A stretch of DNA of 64,000 nt from Streptomyces formicae. GTDB taxonomy: Bacteria; Actinomycetota; Actinomycetes; Streptomycetales; Streptomycetaceae. Where the stretch lies: NCBI RefSeq assembly GCF_022647665.1, contig NZ_CP071872.1, positions 2,046,001-2,110,000 of the forward strand. The letters run 5' to 3'. The notes below the pieces were generated by a model. It had not been told where the DNA came from. It saw only the letters and a program-made list of their open reading frames with translations, and did not search any database. Positions 16,731 to 26,343 of the stretch are shown here, piece by piece. Each line of letters begins with the position of its first letter. Position 1 is the first letter of the stretch. A program made the position numbers and the translations under genes.

Positions 16731-17630
16731 GTGAGTACCCTTGCGCACACCATGATGACCGTCGCCCGCCCCGCCGAGTCCGGCCTCGCCGGCCCGGGCG
16801 AACTCGACCGATACCCCTACGTGGAGGCGCCCGGCGTCGACCGCGTGGACCGTGTCGGACCCCCGGCCTGGGACACCTCGGAGGCCGAGCTGGGCAGGGC
16901 GGCGGGCCGCCGCACGGCGGGCAGCCGGGGCCGCGGGCTCCACGGCCAACTCGTCCAGCAGCTGGGCCAGATGATCGTCTCCGGCGACCTCGGCGCGGAC
17001 CGTCCGCTCGTACCCGAGGAGATCGGCCAGCGGTTCGAGGTCTCCCGGACCGTGGTCCGCGAGTCCCTGCGCGTCCTCGAGGCGAAGGGCCTCGTCAGCG
17101 CCCGTCCGAACGTCGGCACCCGGGTCCGTCCCGTCAGCGACTGGAATCTGCTGGACCCCGACATCATCGAATGGCGGGCGTTCGGCCCGCAGCGGGACGA
17201 TCAGCGGCGTGAGCTCACCGAGCTCCGCTGGACGATCGAGCCGCTCGCCGCCCGCCTCGCGGCCGGCCACGGCAGGGAGGACGTGCAGCAGCGCCTCGGC
17301 GACATGGTCGAGATCATGGGGCACGCGCTCACTCAGGGTGACGGGATCACCTTCGCGCGTGCCGACGCCGAGTTCCACTCCCTCCTGATCCAGGTCGCCG
17401 GCAACCGCATGCTGGAGCACCTGTCGGGCATCGTCGCCGCCGCTCTCCAGGTGTCGGGCGGGCCCGCCGCCGGATGCGACCGGCCTTCCGAGGCGTCCCT
17501 GGCCCACCACGCCCGGATCGTCGATGCCCTTGCCGCCGGCGACGCCAACGGTGCCGAGGCGGCCATGCGTCAACTGCTCACCGTCCACCCCGAGGTGGAG
17601 CGCGTGGTGCCCGCGCCGCGCGAGCACTGA
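16731..17630 (+). CDS. whiH: WhiH, GntR-family sporulation regulator
   Basis: The 299-residue FadR-type regulator has an N-terminal winged helix (LHGQLVQQLGQMIVSGDLGA, with FEVSRTVVRESLRVLEAKGL) and a C-terminal FCD helical ligand domain (ELTELRWTIEPLAARLAAGH, then DAEFHSLLIQVAGNRMLEHL). The position immediately before hrdB and the start region identify WhiH, needed for sporulation septation in aerial hyphae. The GTG at 16731 follows AAAGGA. An in-frame ATG at 16677 is possible but lacks a ribosome site. Confidence 0.92.
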   Translation: MSTLAHTMMTVARPAESGLAGPGELDRYPYVEAPGVDRVDRVGPPAWDTSEAELGRAAGRRTAGSRGRGLHGQLVQQLGQMIVSGDLGADRPLVPEEIGQRFEVSRTVVRESLRVLEAKGLVSARPNVGTRVRPVSDWNLLDPDIIEWRAFGPQRDDQRRELTELRWTIEPLAARLAAGHGREDVQQRLGDMVEIMGHALTQGDGITFARADAEFHSLLIQVAGNRMLEHLSGIVAAALQVSGGPAAGCDRPSEASLAHHARIVDALAAGDANGAEAAMRQLLTVHPEVERVVPAPREH

Positions 17631-17681
17631 CCGCGGAGACGGCCGAGGCGTTTCGAGGCGTTCCAGGGCGCTCTCCCTCGT

Positions 17682-17711
17682 GTGTCGCCGGACCGCAGGG
17701 TCCGGCGACAC
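17682..17711 (+). terminator. 13-bp hairpin terminator after whiH
   Basis: GTGTCGCCGGACC (17682-17694) pairs perfectly with 17699-17711 around a four-base loop, about 50 bp past the whiH stop. It insulates whiH from hrdB. Confidence 0.75.
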
Positions 17712-17893
17712 GACTGTGGAAGCCCCCGCGGCCGTCCGGCCCGCCGGCCTCCGTCCGGAGGTGCCGGCGGCCGTCGCGGCCGGCGATCGCCGCGGCGACG
17801 ACCGCCGAAAGGATCGCAACGATTTGTGGGGCGAAATCGCCATCTGGTCGTTCAGTCGCAAATGAGGTGTGACTCGGGCCACGCGGATTGGGC

Positions 17894-17920
17894 GTAACAC
17901 TCCTCGAAACAGTGCGATGA
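17894..17920 (+). promoter_or_regulatory. Candidate ECF-type promoter of hrdB
   Basis: GTAACA (17894-17899), a 15-base spacer and CGATGA (17915-17920) resemble an extracytoplasmic-function sigma promoter. In Streptomyces the ECF factor ShbA drives hrdB, which makes this a reasonable match. It would give a leader of about 160 bases. The rest of 17631-18084 holds no gene. Confidence 0.4.
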
Positions 17921-18084
17921 CCAAAGAGGTGACAGCCGAGGAGGGAATACAGACGCCGTTCGCGGCGCTGTCCACCTCCGAGGTCCAGCCCGCGCCGTCG
18001 GTACATCCCCAGCCGACGGTCGTCGGCTCCGGCCCGATCATGGGCGGGGCCGGAAGCCGTTTCCATCGTTCCGAGAGGTTGTTC

Positions 18085-19665
18085 GTGTCGGCCAGCACAT
18101 CCCGTACGCTCCCGCCGGAGATCGCCGAGTCCGAGTCTGTGATGGCGCTCATCGAGCGGGGAAAGGCTGATGGGCAGATCGCCGGCGATGACGTGCGTCG
18201 GGCCTTCGAGGCTGACCAGATTCCGCCAACCCAGTGGAAGAATGTTCTGCGCAGCCTCAACCAGATCCTCGAGGAAGAGGGTGTGACGCTGATGGTCAGT
18301 GCCGCGGAGTCGCCGAAGCGCGCCCGCAAGAGCGTCGCAGCGAAGAGCCCGGCAAAGCGCACCGCCACCAAGACCGTCGCGGCGAAGACGGCCACGGCGA
18401 AGACCGTCGCGGCCGCGACCGCAGCGCCGGCGGCCACGGCCGACGAGACCGTCGAGACCGTCGAGACCACGGTCGACGAGACCGCGGCGCCCGCGAAGAA
18501 GGCGGCTGCGAAGAAGACCGCGGCCAAGAAGACGACGGCGGCCAAGAAGACCGCCGCCAAGAAGACGACGGCGGCCAAGAAGACCGCCGCCAAGAAGGAC
18601 TCCGACGAGCTGGTCGAGGGCGGCGAGGAAGCGGTCGAGGAGGCGCAGCCCGGCAAGGGTGGCGCCGACGAGCCCGAGGGCACCGAGAGCGCCGGCTTCG
18701 TCCTCTCCGACGAGGACGAGGACGACGCGCCCGCGCAGCAGGTCGCCGCGGCAGGCGCCACGGCCGACCCGGTCAAGGACTACCTCAAGCAGATCGGCAA
18801 GGTCCCCCTGCTCAACGCCGAGCAGGAGGTCGAGCTGGCCAAGCGCATCGAGGCGGGCCTTTTCGCCGAGGACAAGCTGGCGAACTCGGACAAGATCGCC
18901 CCGAAGCTCAAGCGCGAGCTGGAGATCATCGCCGAGGACGGCCGCCGCGCGAAGAACCACCTGCTGGAGGCCAACCTCCGACTGGTCGTCTCGCTCGCCA
19001 AGCGCTACACCGGCCGCGGCATGCTGTTCCTGGACCTGATCCAGGAGGGCAACCTCGGTCTGATCCGCGCCGTCGAGAAGTTCGACTACACCAAGGGCTA
19101 CAAGTTCTCCACGTACGCCACCTGGTGGATCCGGCAGGCGATCACCCGCGCCATGGCCGACCAGGCCCGCACCATCCGTATCCCGGTGCACATGGTCGAG
19201 GTCATCAACAAGCTCGCGCGCGTGCAGCGCCAGATGCTCCAGGACCTGGGCCGCGAGCCCACCCCGGAGGAGCTGGCCAAGGAGCTCGACATGACCCCCG
19301 AAAAGGTCATCGAGGTCCAGAAGTACGGCCGTGAGCCGATCTCCCTCCACACCCCGCTGGGTGAGGACGGCGACAGCGAGTTCGGTGATCTGATCGAGGA
19401 CTCCGAGGCGGTCGTCCCGGCGGACGCGGTCAGCTTCACGCTCCTCCAGGAGCAGCTGCACTCGGTGCTCGACACCCTGTCGGAGCGCGAGGCGGGCGTC
19501 GTCTCCATGCGCTTCGGTCTCACCGACGGCCAGCCGAAGACGCTCGACGAGATCGGCAAGGTCTACGGCGTGACGCGTGAGCGGATCCGCCAGATCGAGT
19601 CCAAGACCATGTCGAAGCTGCGCCACCCGTCCCGTTCGCAGGTGCTGCGCGACTACCTCGACTAG
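18085..19665 (+). CDS. hrdB: HrdB, principal RNA polymerase sigma factor
   Basis: This 526-residue sigma-70 group 1 factor directs housekeeping transcription. Region 1.1-like sequence opens at [21 protein letters not shown] Lys/Ala/Thr-rich spacer follows (about 80-175), then 1.2 ([20 protein letters not shown]), 2.1-2.4 ([40 protein letters not shown]), region 3 ([17 protein letters not shown]) and 4.2 ([20 protein letters not shown]). The GTG at 18085 with AGAGG upstream is the classical hrdB start. The open frame continues upstream to 17869 but is not family-like. The spacer contains a 33-bp tandem repeat. Confidence 0.97.
   Translation: MSASTSRTLPPEIAESESVMALIERGKADGQIAGDDVRRAFEADQIPPTQWKNVLRSLNQILEEEGVTLMVSAAESPKRARKSVAAKSPAKRTATKTVAAKTATAKTVAAATAAPAATADETVETVETTVDETAAPAKKAAAKKTAAKKTTAAKKTAAKKTTAAKKTAAKKDSDELVEGGEEAVEEAQPGKGGADEPEGTESAGFVLSDEDEDDAPAQQVAAAGATADPVKDYLKQIGKVPLLNAEQEVELAKRIEAGLFAEDKLANSDKIAPKLKRELEIIAEDGRRAKNHLLEANLRLVVSLAKRYTGRGMLFLDLIQEGNLGLIRAVEKFDYTKGYKFSTYATWWIRQAITRAMADQARTIRIPVHMVEVINKLARVQRQMLQDLGREPTPEELAKELDMTPEKVIEVQKYGREPISLHTPLGEDGDSEFGDLIEDSEAVVPADAVSFTLLQEQLHSVLDTLSEREAGVVSMRFGLTDGQPKTLDEIGKVYGVTRERIRQIESKTMSKLRHPSRSQVLRDYLD
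18531..18596 (+). repeat. 33-bp tandem repeat inside hrdB
   Basis: Two perfect 33-bp copies (18531-18563, 18564-18596) encode the [11 protein letters not shown] unit of the HrdB lysine-rich spacer. The unit length is a multiple of three, so copy-number change keeps frame. Confidence 0.9.
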
Positions 19666-19700
19666 GTCGCGGAGAGTACGCAGCCAGGTTGCGGAAAGTA

Positions 19701-19748
19701 CACGGCCGAGGGCCCGGTTCTCCTGACGGAGCCGGGCCCTCGGCCGTG
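19701..19748 (+). terminator. 17-bp terminator after hrdB
   Basis: The arms 19701-19717 and 19732-19748 pair perfectly with a 14-base loop. The hairpin starts 36 bp past the hrdB stop. Confidence 0.88.
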
Positions 19749-19822
19749 GCGCAGCGGGTGCGGGGCGGCCCGTGCTGGCTGACTCTGAGTGGACGACGTT
19801 CACCGGAGAGTCAGGAGACCGC

Positions 19823-20665
19823 ATGCGCCGCACCATCGCCCGAGCACTCACGGGACCCTTGGCAGCCCCCTTGGCCCTGGTGGCGGCCGCGGCCCTGGTG
19901 CCCCTGGCTCAGCCGGCCCCGGCGTCCGCCGACAGTGTCGTCATCGGCGGCCGTCCGGTGCGGTCGGTGGACAGCCCGTGGGTCGTGGCAGTGTCCAGTC
20001 GTGACCGGTTCGGAGGTATGCGGGCCGGGCAGTTCTGCGGCGGCGTGGTCGTCGCGCCGACCAAGGTGCTCACCGCGGCCCACTGCCTCAGCAGGGAAGT
20101 GCTGGGGGCGCCCCCCGAACAGGTTCGTGATCTGCACGTCATCGCGGGCCGGGAGCAGTTGCTGGGCTCCGGCGGCCAGGAGATCCCCGTACAGGACGCC
20201 AAGGTCGCACCGACGTACGACCCGCGCACGAACTCCGCCGACCTGGCCGTCCTCACCCTGTCGAAGGCGCTTCCCGCGAGCCATGTGATCCGGACGGCGA
20301 GTCAGGGGGACACGGCGTACCGGACGGGCGCCGCCGCCGAGGTCTACGGCTGGGGCGACACGACCGGAGCCGGTACGTATGCGTACGCGCTGCGCGCCGC
20401 GCCCGTGCAGGTGCTGGCCGACGACGTCTGCGCGCGGGCCTATCCGGGAGGTGTCGGAGGCCGTTACGAGCCGTCCACCATGCTCTGTGCCGGGGACGAG
20501 AAAGGCGGGCACGACGCCTGCCAAGGGGACAGCGGAGGCCCGCTGGTGGCGGGCGGACGGCTGATCGGGCTCGTCTCCTGGGGCAGCGGATGCGGCCGGG
20601 CGGACAGCCCCGGGGTGTACACGCGGGTGTCCGCGGTGCTGCGGTCGATGGGCGACCGGCTCTGA
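19823..20665 (+). CDS. Secreted trypsin-like serine protease (S1 family)
   Basis: The 280-residue precursor has a signal peptide ending near APASAD and a short propeptide leading to VVIGGRPV, the activation-type N-terminus. The catalytic triad is visible: His in LTAAHCLS, Asp in SADLAVL and Ser in GDSGGPL. A Cys arrangement typical of trypsins is kept ([26 protein letters not shown]). The substrate pocket region around HDACQGD has the Asp six residues before the catalytic Ser, which suggests Arg/Lys preference. AGGAG lies before the ATG. The gene sits between hrdB and parE as in other Streptomyces. Confidence 0.93.
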   Translation: MRRTIARALTGPLAAPLALVAAAALVPLAQPAPASADSVVIGGRPVRSVDSPWVVAVSSRDRFGGMRAGQFCGGVVVAPTKVLTAAHCLSREVLGAPPEQVRDLHVIAGREQLLGSGGQEIPVQDAKVAPTYDPRTNSADLAVLTLSKALPASHVIRTASQGDTAYRTGAAAEVYGWGDTTGAGTYAYALRAAPVQVLADDVCARAYPGGVGGRYEPSTMLCAGDEKGGHDACQGDSGGPLVAGGRLIGLVSWGSGCGRADSPGVYTRVSAVLRSMGDRL

Positions 20666-20824
20666 CGGACGGGAAGTTGGTGACCGGCCGCATACGTGCG
20701 ATTACGCAGGAGGCCCTCGCCTGGCCTCGCCGTAGTCCGCCTCGCCGCAGCGACGAACGACGAACGGCCGCCCGTCCGAACGGCGCGGACGGTGACGGTC
20801 CGCTTGCACTGTGCCAATGAGAAC

Positions 20825-20857
20825 GGGCGGCCGCCCCTGCGGGAGGGGCGGCCGCCC
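20825..20857. terminator. 14-bp bidirectional terminator
   Basis: GGGCGGCCGCCCCT (20825-20838) pairs perfectly with 20844-20857 around a five-base loop. It stands between the rightward protease gene and the leftward small zinc-ribbon gene. Confidence 0.85.
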
Positions 20858-20903
20858 ATCAGCCGGTCAGGAACCGGCCCTTGGCTCGTCGTCGGATCGA
20901 GAG

Positions 20904-21134
20904 TCAGCGTTCGTCTTCGACAGCGCTTTCCGGTACGGCCGTCAGCCGGTCCGTCTCATCCTGTATCTCCACGGCGATCTTCTTGAGTTCCGGCTCGAAC
21001 TTGCGCCCGTGGTGGGCGCAGAAGAGCAGCTCACCGCCGCTGGTCAGGACGACACGAAGGTACGCCTGGGCTCCGCAGCGGTCGCAGCGGTCAGCGGCCG
21101 TCAGGGGGCTCGCGGGGGTCAGAACAGTAGTCAC
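20904..21134 (-). CDS. Small zinc-ribbon-like conserved protein (DUF7455 type)
   Basis: The 76-residue protein has DRCDRCGAQAYLR near the N-terminus and LFCAHHGRKFEPEL in the middle, a CxxC...CxxH arrangement that probably binds zinc. The C-terminus is acidic and helical. Such proteins are common in actinobacteria next to parE or sigma genes, and their function is unknown to me. It is transcribed leftward, divergent from parE. Confidence 0.85.
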   Translation of the reverse strand: MTTVLTPASPLTAADRCDRCGAQAYLRVVLTSGGELLFCAHHGRKFEPELKKIAVEIQDETDRLTAVPESAVEDER

Positions 21135-21577
21135 GTCGCCTCTTCTCTAGCTCGACGAGCTGTCGTACCAGGGTCAACATCCAACCAGCCCGAAAACGTT
21201 CCCGCTCGGGCCTTTTCCTCGAAACTTCTCCTCGAGGAGGCTGCCTGCTGCCGGTTGGCGGCGAATGTGCCGTATTGCTTCGCTTCGCTTTACGGTTTCG
21301 CTTTGCTTGTCAGTCTTGCTCGATCCTCCCGGCCGGGTTGCCGGTTTGTTCATGAGGACGTGCCCGGAGCCTAAATGGTTCATGCCCGGAAGGGAACGTG
21401 ATGTGCGCGTCACTCCATCGAGGGATCGAACGTGTATGCGACTCTGCACTAGCATGAGGAATCACGAGGGTGGCGTTACATCGGCTCTACCAGGCCTCGG
21501 TACCCTCTGACCGGCGACCGACGCCGGGGCCTTTACCCCACAGGGGCCAGATCCAAATTCAGCGAGGAGCGAACCGC
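21135..21577. promoter_or_regulatory. Divergent intergenic region upstream of parE
   Basis: The 443 bp between the zinc-ribbon gene and parE are less GC-rich than the flanking genes. They contain a run of TTCGCTT/TTTGCTT repeats around 21278-21310. No open frame is convincing. Promoters for both genes must lie here, but I cannot place them with confidence. Confidence 0.4.
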
Positions 21578-23695
21578 GTGACCGCCGAAACGTCCGTGCC
21601 GTCGAGTGCGCTGCTGACCGCAGACCGTGACGGTTCCAACTACACCGCGCGGCACTTGCTGGTTCTTGAAGGGCTCGAAGCTGTCCGCAAGCGACCCGGT
21701 ATGTACATCGGTTCGACCGACAGCCGCGGTCTGATGCACTGCCTCTGGGAGATCATCGACAACTCGGTCGACGAAGCCCTGGGCGGGTACTGCGACCACA
21801 TCGAGGTGATCCTCCACGACGACGGCTCGGTGGAGGTCCGGGACAACGGCCGGGGCATCCCCGTGGACGTCGAACCGAAGACCGGCCTCTCGGGCATCGA
21901 GGTCGTGATGACCAAGCTGCACGCCGGCGGCAAGTTCGGCGGCGGCTCGTACGCGGCGTCGGGCGGCCTGCACGGCGTGGGCGCCTCCGTCGTCAACGCC
22001 CTCTCGGCCCGTCTCGACGTCGAGGTCGACCGGAGCGGCGCGACCCACTCCATCAGCTTCCGCCGCGGCGTCCCCGGCATCTTCACCGAGTCGGGACCCG
22101 ACGCCCCCTTCGACCCGGCCAACGGGCTGATCAAGGGCAAGAGGGTGCCGAAGACCCGCACGGGTACGCGCGTGCGCTACTGGGCGGACCGCCAGATCTT
22201 CCTCAAGGACGCCAAGCTCGCCCTGGAGACACTGCACCAGCGCGCCCGCCAGACCGCCTTCCTCGTCCCGGGCCTCACGCTCGTCGTCCGCGACGAGCGC
22301 GACCTGGAGGGCGAGGGCAAGTCGCAGGAGATCTTCCGCTTCGACGGCGGCATCAGCGAGTTCTGCGAGTACCTCGCGCAGGACAAGGCCGTCTGCGACG
22401 TACTGCGACTGTCCGGTCACGGCACGTTCAAGGAGACCGTCCCGGTCCTCGACGACCGCGGCCACATGACCCCCACCGAGGTCACCCGCGACCTCGCCGT
22501 CGACATCGCGCTGCGCTGGGGCACCGGCTACGACACCATGGTCCGGTCGTTCGTCAACATCATCGCCACGCCCAAGGGCGGCACCCACGTCACCGGCTTC
22601 GAGCGCTCCATCACCAAGACGGTCAACGAGGTCCTGCGCTCCGCGAAGCTGCTGCGCGTAGCCGAGGACGACATCGTCAAGGACGACGCGCTCGAAGGTC
22701 TCACGGCCGTCGTGACGGTGCGGCTCGCCGAGCCCCAGTTCGAGGGCCAGACCAAGGAGGTCCTCGGCACCTCGGCGGCCAACAGGATCGTCGCCAATGT
22801 CGTCGCCAAGGAGCTCAAGGAGTTCCTCACGTCGACCAAGCGGGATGCCAAGGCACAGGCCCGGGCCGTCCTGGAGAAGGCCGTCGCCGCGGCCCGTACG
22901 CGCATCGCGGCGCGCCAGCACAAGGAAGCCCAGCGCCGCAAGACGGCCCTGGAGTCCTCGTCCCTGCCGGCCAAGCTCGCCGACTGCCGCAGCGACGACG
23001 TCGAGCGCAGCGAGCTCTTCATCGTCGAGGGGGACTCCGCGCTCGGTACGGCCAAGCTCGCGCGGAACTCCGAGTTCCAGGCGCTGCTCCCGATCCGGGG
23101 CAAGATCCTCAACGTTCAGAAGGCGTCCGTCTCGGACATGCTGAAGAACGCCGAGTGCGGCGCCATCATCCAGGTCATAGGGGCCGGGTCGGGGCGGACC
23201 TTCGACATCGACGCGGCGCGCTACGGAAAGATCGTCCTGCTGGTGGACGCCGATGTCGACGGCGCTCACATCCGCATCCTGCTGCTCACGCTCTTCCAGC
23301 GGTACATGCGGCCCATGGTCGAGGCGGGCCGGGTCTACGCCGCCGTGCCGCCGCTGCACCGGATCGAGCTCGTCCAGCCGAAGAAGGGCCAGGACAAGTA
23401 CGTCTACACGTACTCGGACAACGAACTGCGCTCCACGCTGCTGGAGTTCCAGCGCAAGGGCGTCCGCTTCAAGGACTCGATCCAGCGCTACAAGGGTCTC
23501 GGTGAGATGGACGCCGACCAGCTGGCGGAGACCACGATGGATCCGCGGCACCGCACACTGCGCCGGATCAACATCGGTGATCTGGAGGCCGCGGAGCAGG
23601 TCTTCGATCTGCTGATGGGCAACGAGGTCGCGCCGCGCAAGGAGTTCATCACCAGCTCTGCGGCGACGCTGGACCGCTCGCGCATCGACGCCTGA
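21578..23695 (+). CDS. parE: ParE, topoisomerase IV subunit B
   Basis: The 705-residue type IIA topoisomerase ATPase subunit pairs with ParC to decatenate chromosomes. GHKL ATPase motifs: EIIDNSVDEALGG, DNGRGIPVD, and GGLHGVGASVVNALS. Toprim motifs: FIVEGDSALGTAK and LLVDADVDGAHIR. The C-terminal YKGLGEMDADQLAETTMDP is the family hallmark. The GTG at 21578 follows GCGAGGAGC. ParE rather than GyrB is inferred from the unlinked gyrA position and from parC being 17 kb downstream. Confidence 0.95.
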   Translation: MTAETSVPSSALLTADRDGSNYTARHLLVLEGLEAVRKRPGMYIGSTDSRGLMHCLWEIIDNSVDEALGGYCDHIEVILHDDGSVEVRDNGRGIPVDVEPKTGLSGIEVVMTKLHAGGKFGGGSYAASGGLHGVGASVVNALSARLDVEVDRSGATHSISFRRGVPGIFTESGPDAPFDPANGLIKGKRVPKTRTGTRVRYWADRQIFLKDAKLALETLHQRARQTAFLVPGLTLVVRDERDLEGEGKSQEIFRFDGGISEFCEYLAQDKAVCDVLRLSGHGTFKETVPVLDDRGHMTPTEVTRDLAVDIALRWGTGYDTMVRSFVNIIATPKGGTHVTGFERSITKTVNEVLRSAKLLRVAEDDIVKDDALEGLTAVVTVRLAEPQFEGQTKEVLGTSAANRIVANVVAKELKEFLTSTKRDAKAQARAVLEKAVAAARTRIAARQHKEAQRRKTALESSSLPAKLADCRSDDVERSELFIVEGDSALGTAKLARNSEFQALLPIRGKILNVQKASVSDMLKNAECGAIIQVIGAGSGRTFDIDAARYGKIVLLVDADVDGAHIRILLLTLFQRYMRPMVEAGRVYAAVPPLHRIELVQPKKGQDKYVYTYSDNELRSTLLEFQRKGVRFKDSIQRYKGLGEMDADQLAETTMDPRHRTLRRINIGDLEAAEQVFDLLMGNEVAPRKEFITSSAATLDRSRIDA

Positions 23696-23840
23696 GTAGC
23701 CCTGTCGGCACCTCTGGGCGGAAACTTGAGCTTCCGTCACCTGATGGGGTGAAGACAGGAAGAGAAGAGTCCTGGATCTCCCCGTTCTGTCCATCCTTGG
23801 GCACGCGGCCGAAAAGGTTCGCTGACAAGGAGAACAGAGC

Positions 23841-24335
23841 GTGGAGAAACAGGAAGGCCGGGACGCCGGGGAGGTACGGCTCGACGACCCGTGGTACGAC
23901 GCGCTGGCCTCCGGCTGGGGCGAACTGGACGGGACGGGCGTGCCCGCGCCCGCGGTGTTCCCGTCGGGTGCGGGCGACGGGCAGCGCCACAGCCCGGCGG
24001 ACATCTATCTGGAAGTGCACCGCAGCCCCGCCTTCCAGGAAGTCCGCAGCCGCTACCGGCGGTTCGTCGTCCCCGCCGTCCTCGCCTTCTTCCTCTGGTA
24101 CGTGGCGTACGTCATCGCGGCCATCGCCGCACCCGGACTGATGGCCAGGCCCGTCGCCGGAGCGGTGAACGTGGCGATGGCGGCCGGGCTCGGACAGTTC
24201 CTCAGCACCTTCCTGCTGACCTGGGCGTACGCCCGGCACGCACGGCTCCGCAGAGACCGCGCGGCACTCGATCTGCGGTGGACGGTCTTCGACCAGACCC
24301 GGGGTGCGGAGGCGGCGCGGGGGAGCGAGCGTTGA
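23841..24335 (+). CDS. DUF485 inner-membrane protein
   Basis: The 164-residue protein has a hydrophilic N-terminus (1-70) including ADIYLEVHRSPAFQEVRSRY, then two transmembrane helices (about 73-95 and 110-132) and a charged end. This is the DUF485 pattern, typically the partner of acetate-type SSS permeases. AAGGAGAAC precedes the GTG. Its stop overlaps the TTG start of the permease by four bases (TTGA), so the two are translationally coupled. Confidence 0.9.
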   Translation: MEKQEGRDAGEVRLDDPWYDALASGWGELDGTGVPAPAVFPSGAGDGQRHSPADIYLEVHRSPAFQEVRSRYRRFVVPAVLAFFLWYVAYVIAAIAAPGLMARPVAGAVNVAMAAGLGQFLSTFLLTWAYARHARLRRDRAALDLRWTVFDQTRGAEAARGSER

Positions 24336-25924
24336 GCGGCGACCACCAGACCCTCGCGCTGCTGCTGTTCAGCGCCTTCATCGCGGTGACCCTGGCCATC
24401 ACGACATGGGTCAGCCGCAACCGGCACGGCTCCGCCGAGGAGTTCTACGCGGGCGGCCGGCTCTTCTCACCCATGGAGAACGGGTTCGCCATCGCCGGTG
24501 ACTACATGTCAGCCGCGTCGTTCCTCGGGATCTCCGGTGTCATCGCCCTCTACGGCTACGACGGAATGCTTTATTCCATCGGGTTTCTCGTCGCCTGGCT
24601 GGTCGTTCTCCTCCTCGTCGCCGAACTCGTCCGCAACTGCGGCCGGTTCACACTCGCCGATGTCGTCGCCGCCCGGATGACCGAACGGCCGGTGCGCATC
24701 GCGGCGGGAACTTCCTCGGTCACCGTGTCCGTTCTCTACCTGCTGGCGCAGATGGTGGGGGCGGGCAGCCTGGTCGCCCTCCTCCTCGGCGGGACGAGCG
24801 AAGCCGCGCGCTCGTGGACCGTCGTCGGGGTCGGCGCCCTGATGGTGATCTATGTGTCGTTGGGGGGGATGCGAGCCACTACGTGGATCCAGATCGTCAA
24901 AGCGGTGCTGCTGATGGCGGGCGCGATCGCGCTCACCGTGCTCGTCCTCGCGCGCTTCCACGGCGACATCAACCAGCTGCTCAACTCCGCTGCCGAGCAC
25001 AGCGGCCACGGCAAGGACTTCCTCGCGCCGGGACTGCGGTACGGCGGGGACTGGATCGCGCGCCTCGACTTCATCAGTCTCGGGCTCGCACTCGTGCTGG
25101 GCACCGCCGGCCTGCCGCACATCCTCTCCCGCTTCTACACCGTGCCGACCGCGCGGGCCGCCCGCCGCTCGGTCGTCTGGTCCATCGGACTCATCGGCAG
25201 CTTCTACCTCATGACGATCGTGCTCGGCTTCGGAGCCGCCGCCATCCTCGGCACTGACGAGGTCCGGGCGTCGAACGCCGCTGGGAACACGGCGGTTCCG
25301 CTGCTCGCCCTCGATCTCGGCGGGGGAGCGGGGTCGACCGGGGGCACGGTGCTGTTCGCCGTCGTGGCGGCGGTGGCCTTCGCGACGATCCTGGCCGTCG
25401 TCGCGGGGATCACTCTCGCCTCCTCGGCCTCGGTCGCCCACGATCTGTACGCCTCGCTCAGGCGCCGCCACGCGAAGCAGTACAGCGAGGTGACGGTGGC
25501 GCGCGTCGCGGCGGTCGGGATCGGTGCGGTCGCGATCGGGCTCGGCCTGCTCGCCCGCGACCTGAACGTGGCGTTCCTGGTCGGTCTTGCCTTCGCGGTC
25601 GCCGCTTCGGCCAACCTTCCCGTGCTGCTGTACTCCCTGTTCTGGCGGAACTTCACGACGCGCGGGGCGGTGTGGGCGGTGTACGGCGGGCTCGTCCCGG
25701 CGGTGCTGCTGGTGCTGCTCTCGCCGGTGGTGTCCGGCAGCCCTGATGCGCTGTTCCCGGGGGTGGACTTCCATGTCTTCCCGCTCCAGAACCCGGGAGT
25801 GGTCTCCATTCCGCTGGGCTTCCTGGCCGGCTGGATCGGCACGGTGACCTCGTCCGAGCCGCCGGACGAGGCCAAACACGCGGAGACGGAGGTACGGGCG
25901 CTCACAGGCGCGGGCGCGGTCTGA
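24332..25924 (+). CDS. Solute:sodium symporter, ActP/MctC-like
   Basis: The 530-residue SSS-family permease has about 13 hydrophobic helices. Conserved stretches: EEFYAGGRLFSPMENGFAIA, GDYMSAASFLGISGVIALYG, MVGAGSLVALLLG and GTAGLPHILSRFYTVP. These match the acetate/monocarboxylate branch, so uptake of acetate or short acids with Na+ or H+ is likely. The TTG start with GGGAG upstream overlaps the DUF485 stop. The stop lies seven bases before the CTAG flank of an IS element, so any original downstream region has been interrupted. Confidence 0.9.
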   Translation: MSGDHQTLALLLFSAFIAVTLAITTWVSRNRHGSAEEFYAGGRLFSPMENGFAIAGDYMSAASFLGISGVIALYGYDGMLYSIGFLVAWLVVLLLVAELVRNCGRFTLADVVAARMTERPVRIAAGTSSVTVSVLYLLAQMVGAGSLVALLLGGTSEAARSWTVVGVGALMVIYVSLGGMRATTWIQIVKAVLLMAGAIALTVLVLARFHGDINQLLNSAAEHSGHGKDFLAPGLRYGGDWIARLDFISLGLALVLGTAGLPHILSRFYTVPTARAARRSVVWSIGLIGSFYLMTIVLGFGAAAILGTDEVRASNAAGNTAVPLLALDLGGGAGSTGGTVLFAVVAAVAFATILAVVAGITLASSASVAHDLYASLRRRHAKQYSEVTVARVAAVGIGAVAIGLGLLARDLNVAFLVGLAFAVAASANLPVLLYSLFWRNFTTRGAVWAVYGGLVPAVLLVLLSPVVSGSPDALFPGVDFHVFPLQNPGVVSIPLGFLAGWIGTVTSSEPPDEAKHAETEVRALTGAGAV

Positions 25925-25942
25925 GCGGCCCTAGGGCGTGTT

Positions 25943-26275
25943 TTAGAACTCGCTGACCTGCCTGGTTGGCCGTCCGGGGAAGTCGCGGGCGGCCATCCAG
26001 ACGGTGAGGTCGCGGGCGAGGTCGTTGATGCTCGTCGCAGTGGTGACCTCGTGCTCGTTGCGCGTGGTGTCACGGCGGACGATCTCGTAACCGCCTTCGT
26101 CCAGGACGGCCACGGAGGCGAACCAGACAGGGTCGTCCTCGTCGGGCTGGACGACCACGAAGGTGTTGTCTGAGTCGTTGAGTTCGCTGATCAGCACGAA
26201 CAGCGCGTCCTCGGAGGGGTCGTCGATGCGGTCACCGCTCTCGCTGTCGGCGCCGTAGTACTGAGCCCCCATCAT
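25943..26275 (-). CDS. Passenger gene of the IS: small acidic protein, immunity-like (tentative)
   Basis: The 110-residue acidic protein contains DPSEDALFVLISELNDSDNT, FVVVQPDEDDPVWFASVAVL, DEGGYEIVRRDTT and LARDLTVWMAAR. Strand-rich acidic proteins of this type are often annotated in Streptomyces near polymorphic toxins as immunity proteins, but I cannot name the family with certainty. It is co-directional with the transposase, 68 bp downstream, and its TAA stop is inside the left terminal repeat, so it travels with the element. Confidence 0.6.
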   Translation of the reverse strand: MMGAQYYGADSESGDRIDDPSEDALFVLISELNDSDNTFVVVQPDEDDPVWFASVAVLDEGGYEIVRRDTTRNEHEVTTATSINDLARDLTVWMAARDFPGRPTRQVSEF

Positions 26276-26343
26276 TGCTTTCCCCTCGCCTGTGCACCTG
26301 GGTCGCGGTCAGCATGGCATGAGGGACCGACAGCTCAGAGCGG

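Noticed and set aside
18481..18600. Histone-like (H1/KAAK) gene
   Set aside because: The lysine-alanine repeats are in frame with sigma regions on both sides and are the known HrdB spacer.
21533..24004. Long minus-strand frame opposite parE
   Set aside because: It is the mirror of parE with GC-driven absence of stops. parE has all family motifs and a proper ribosome site.
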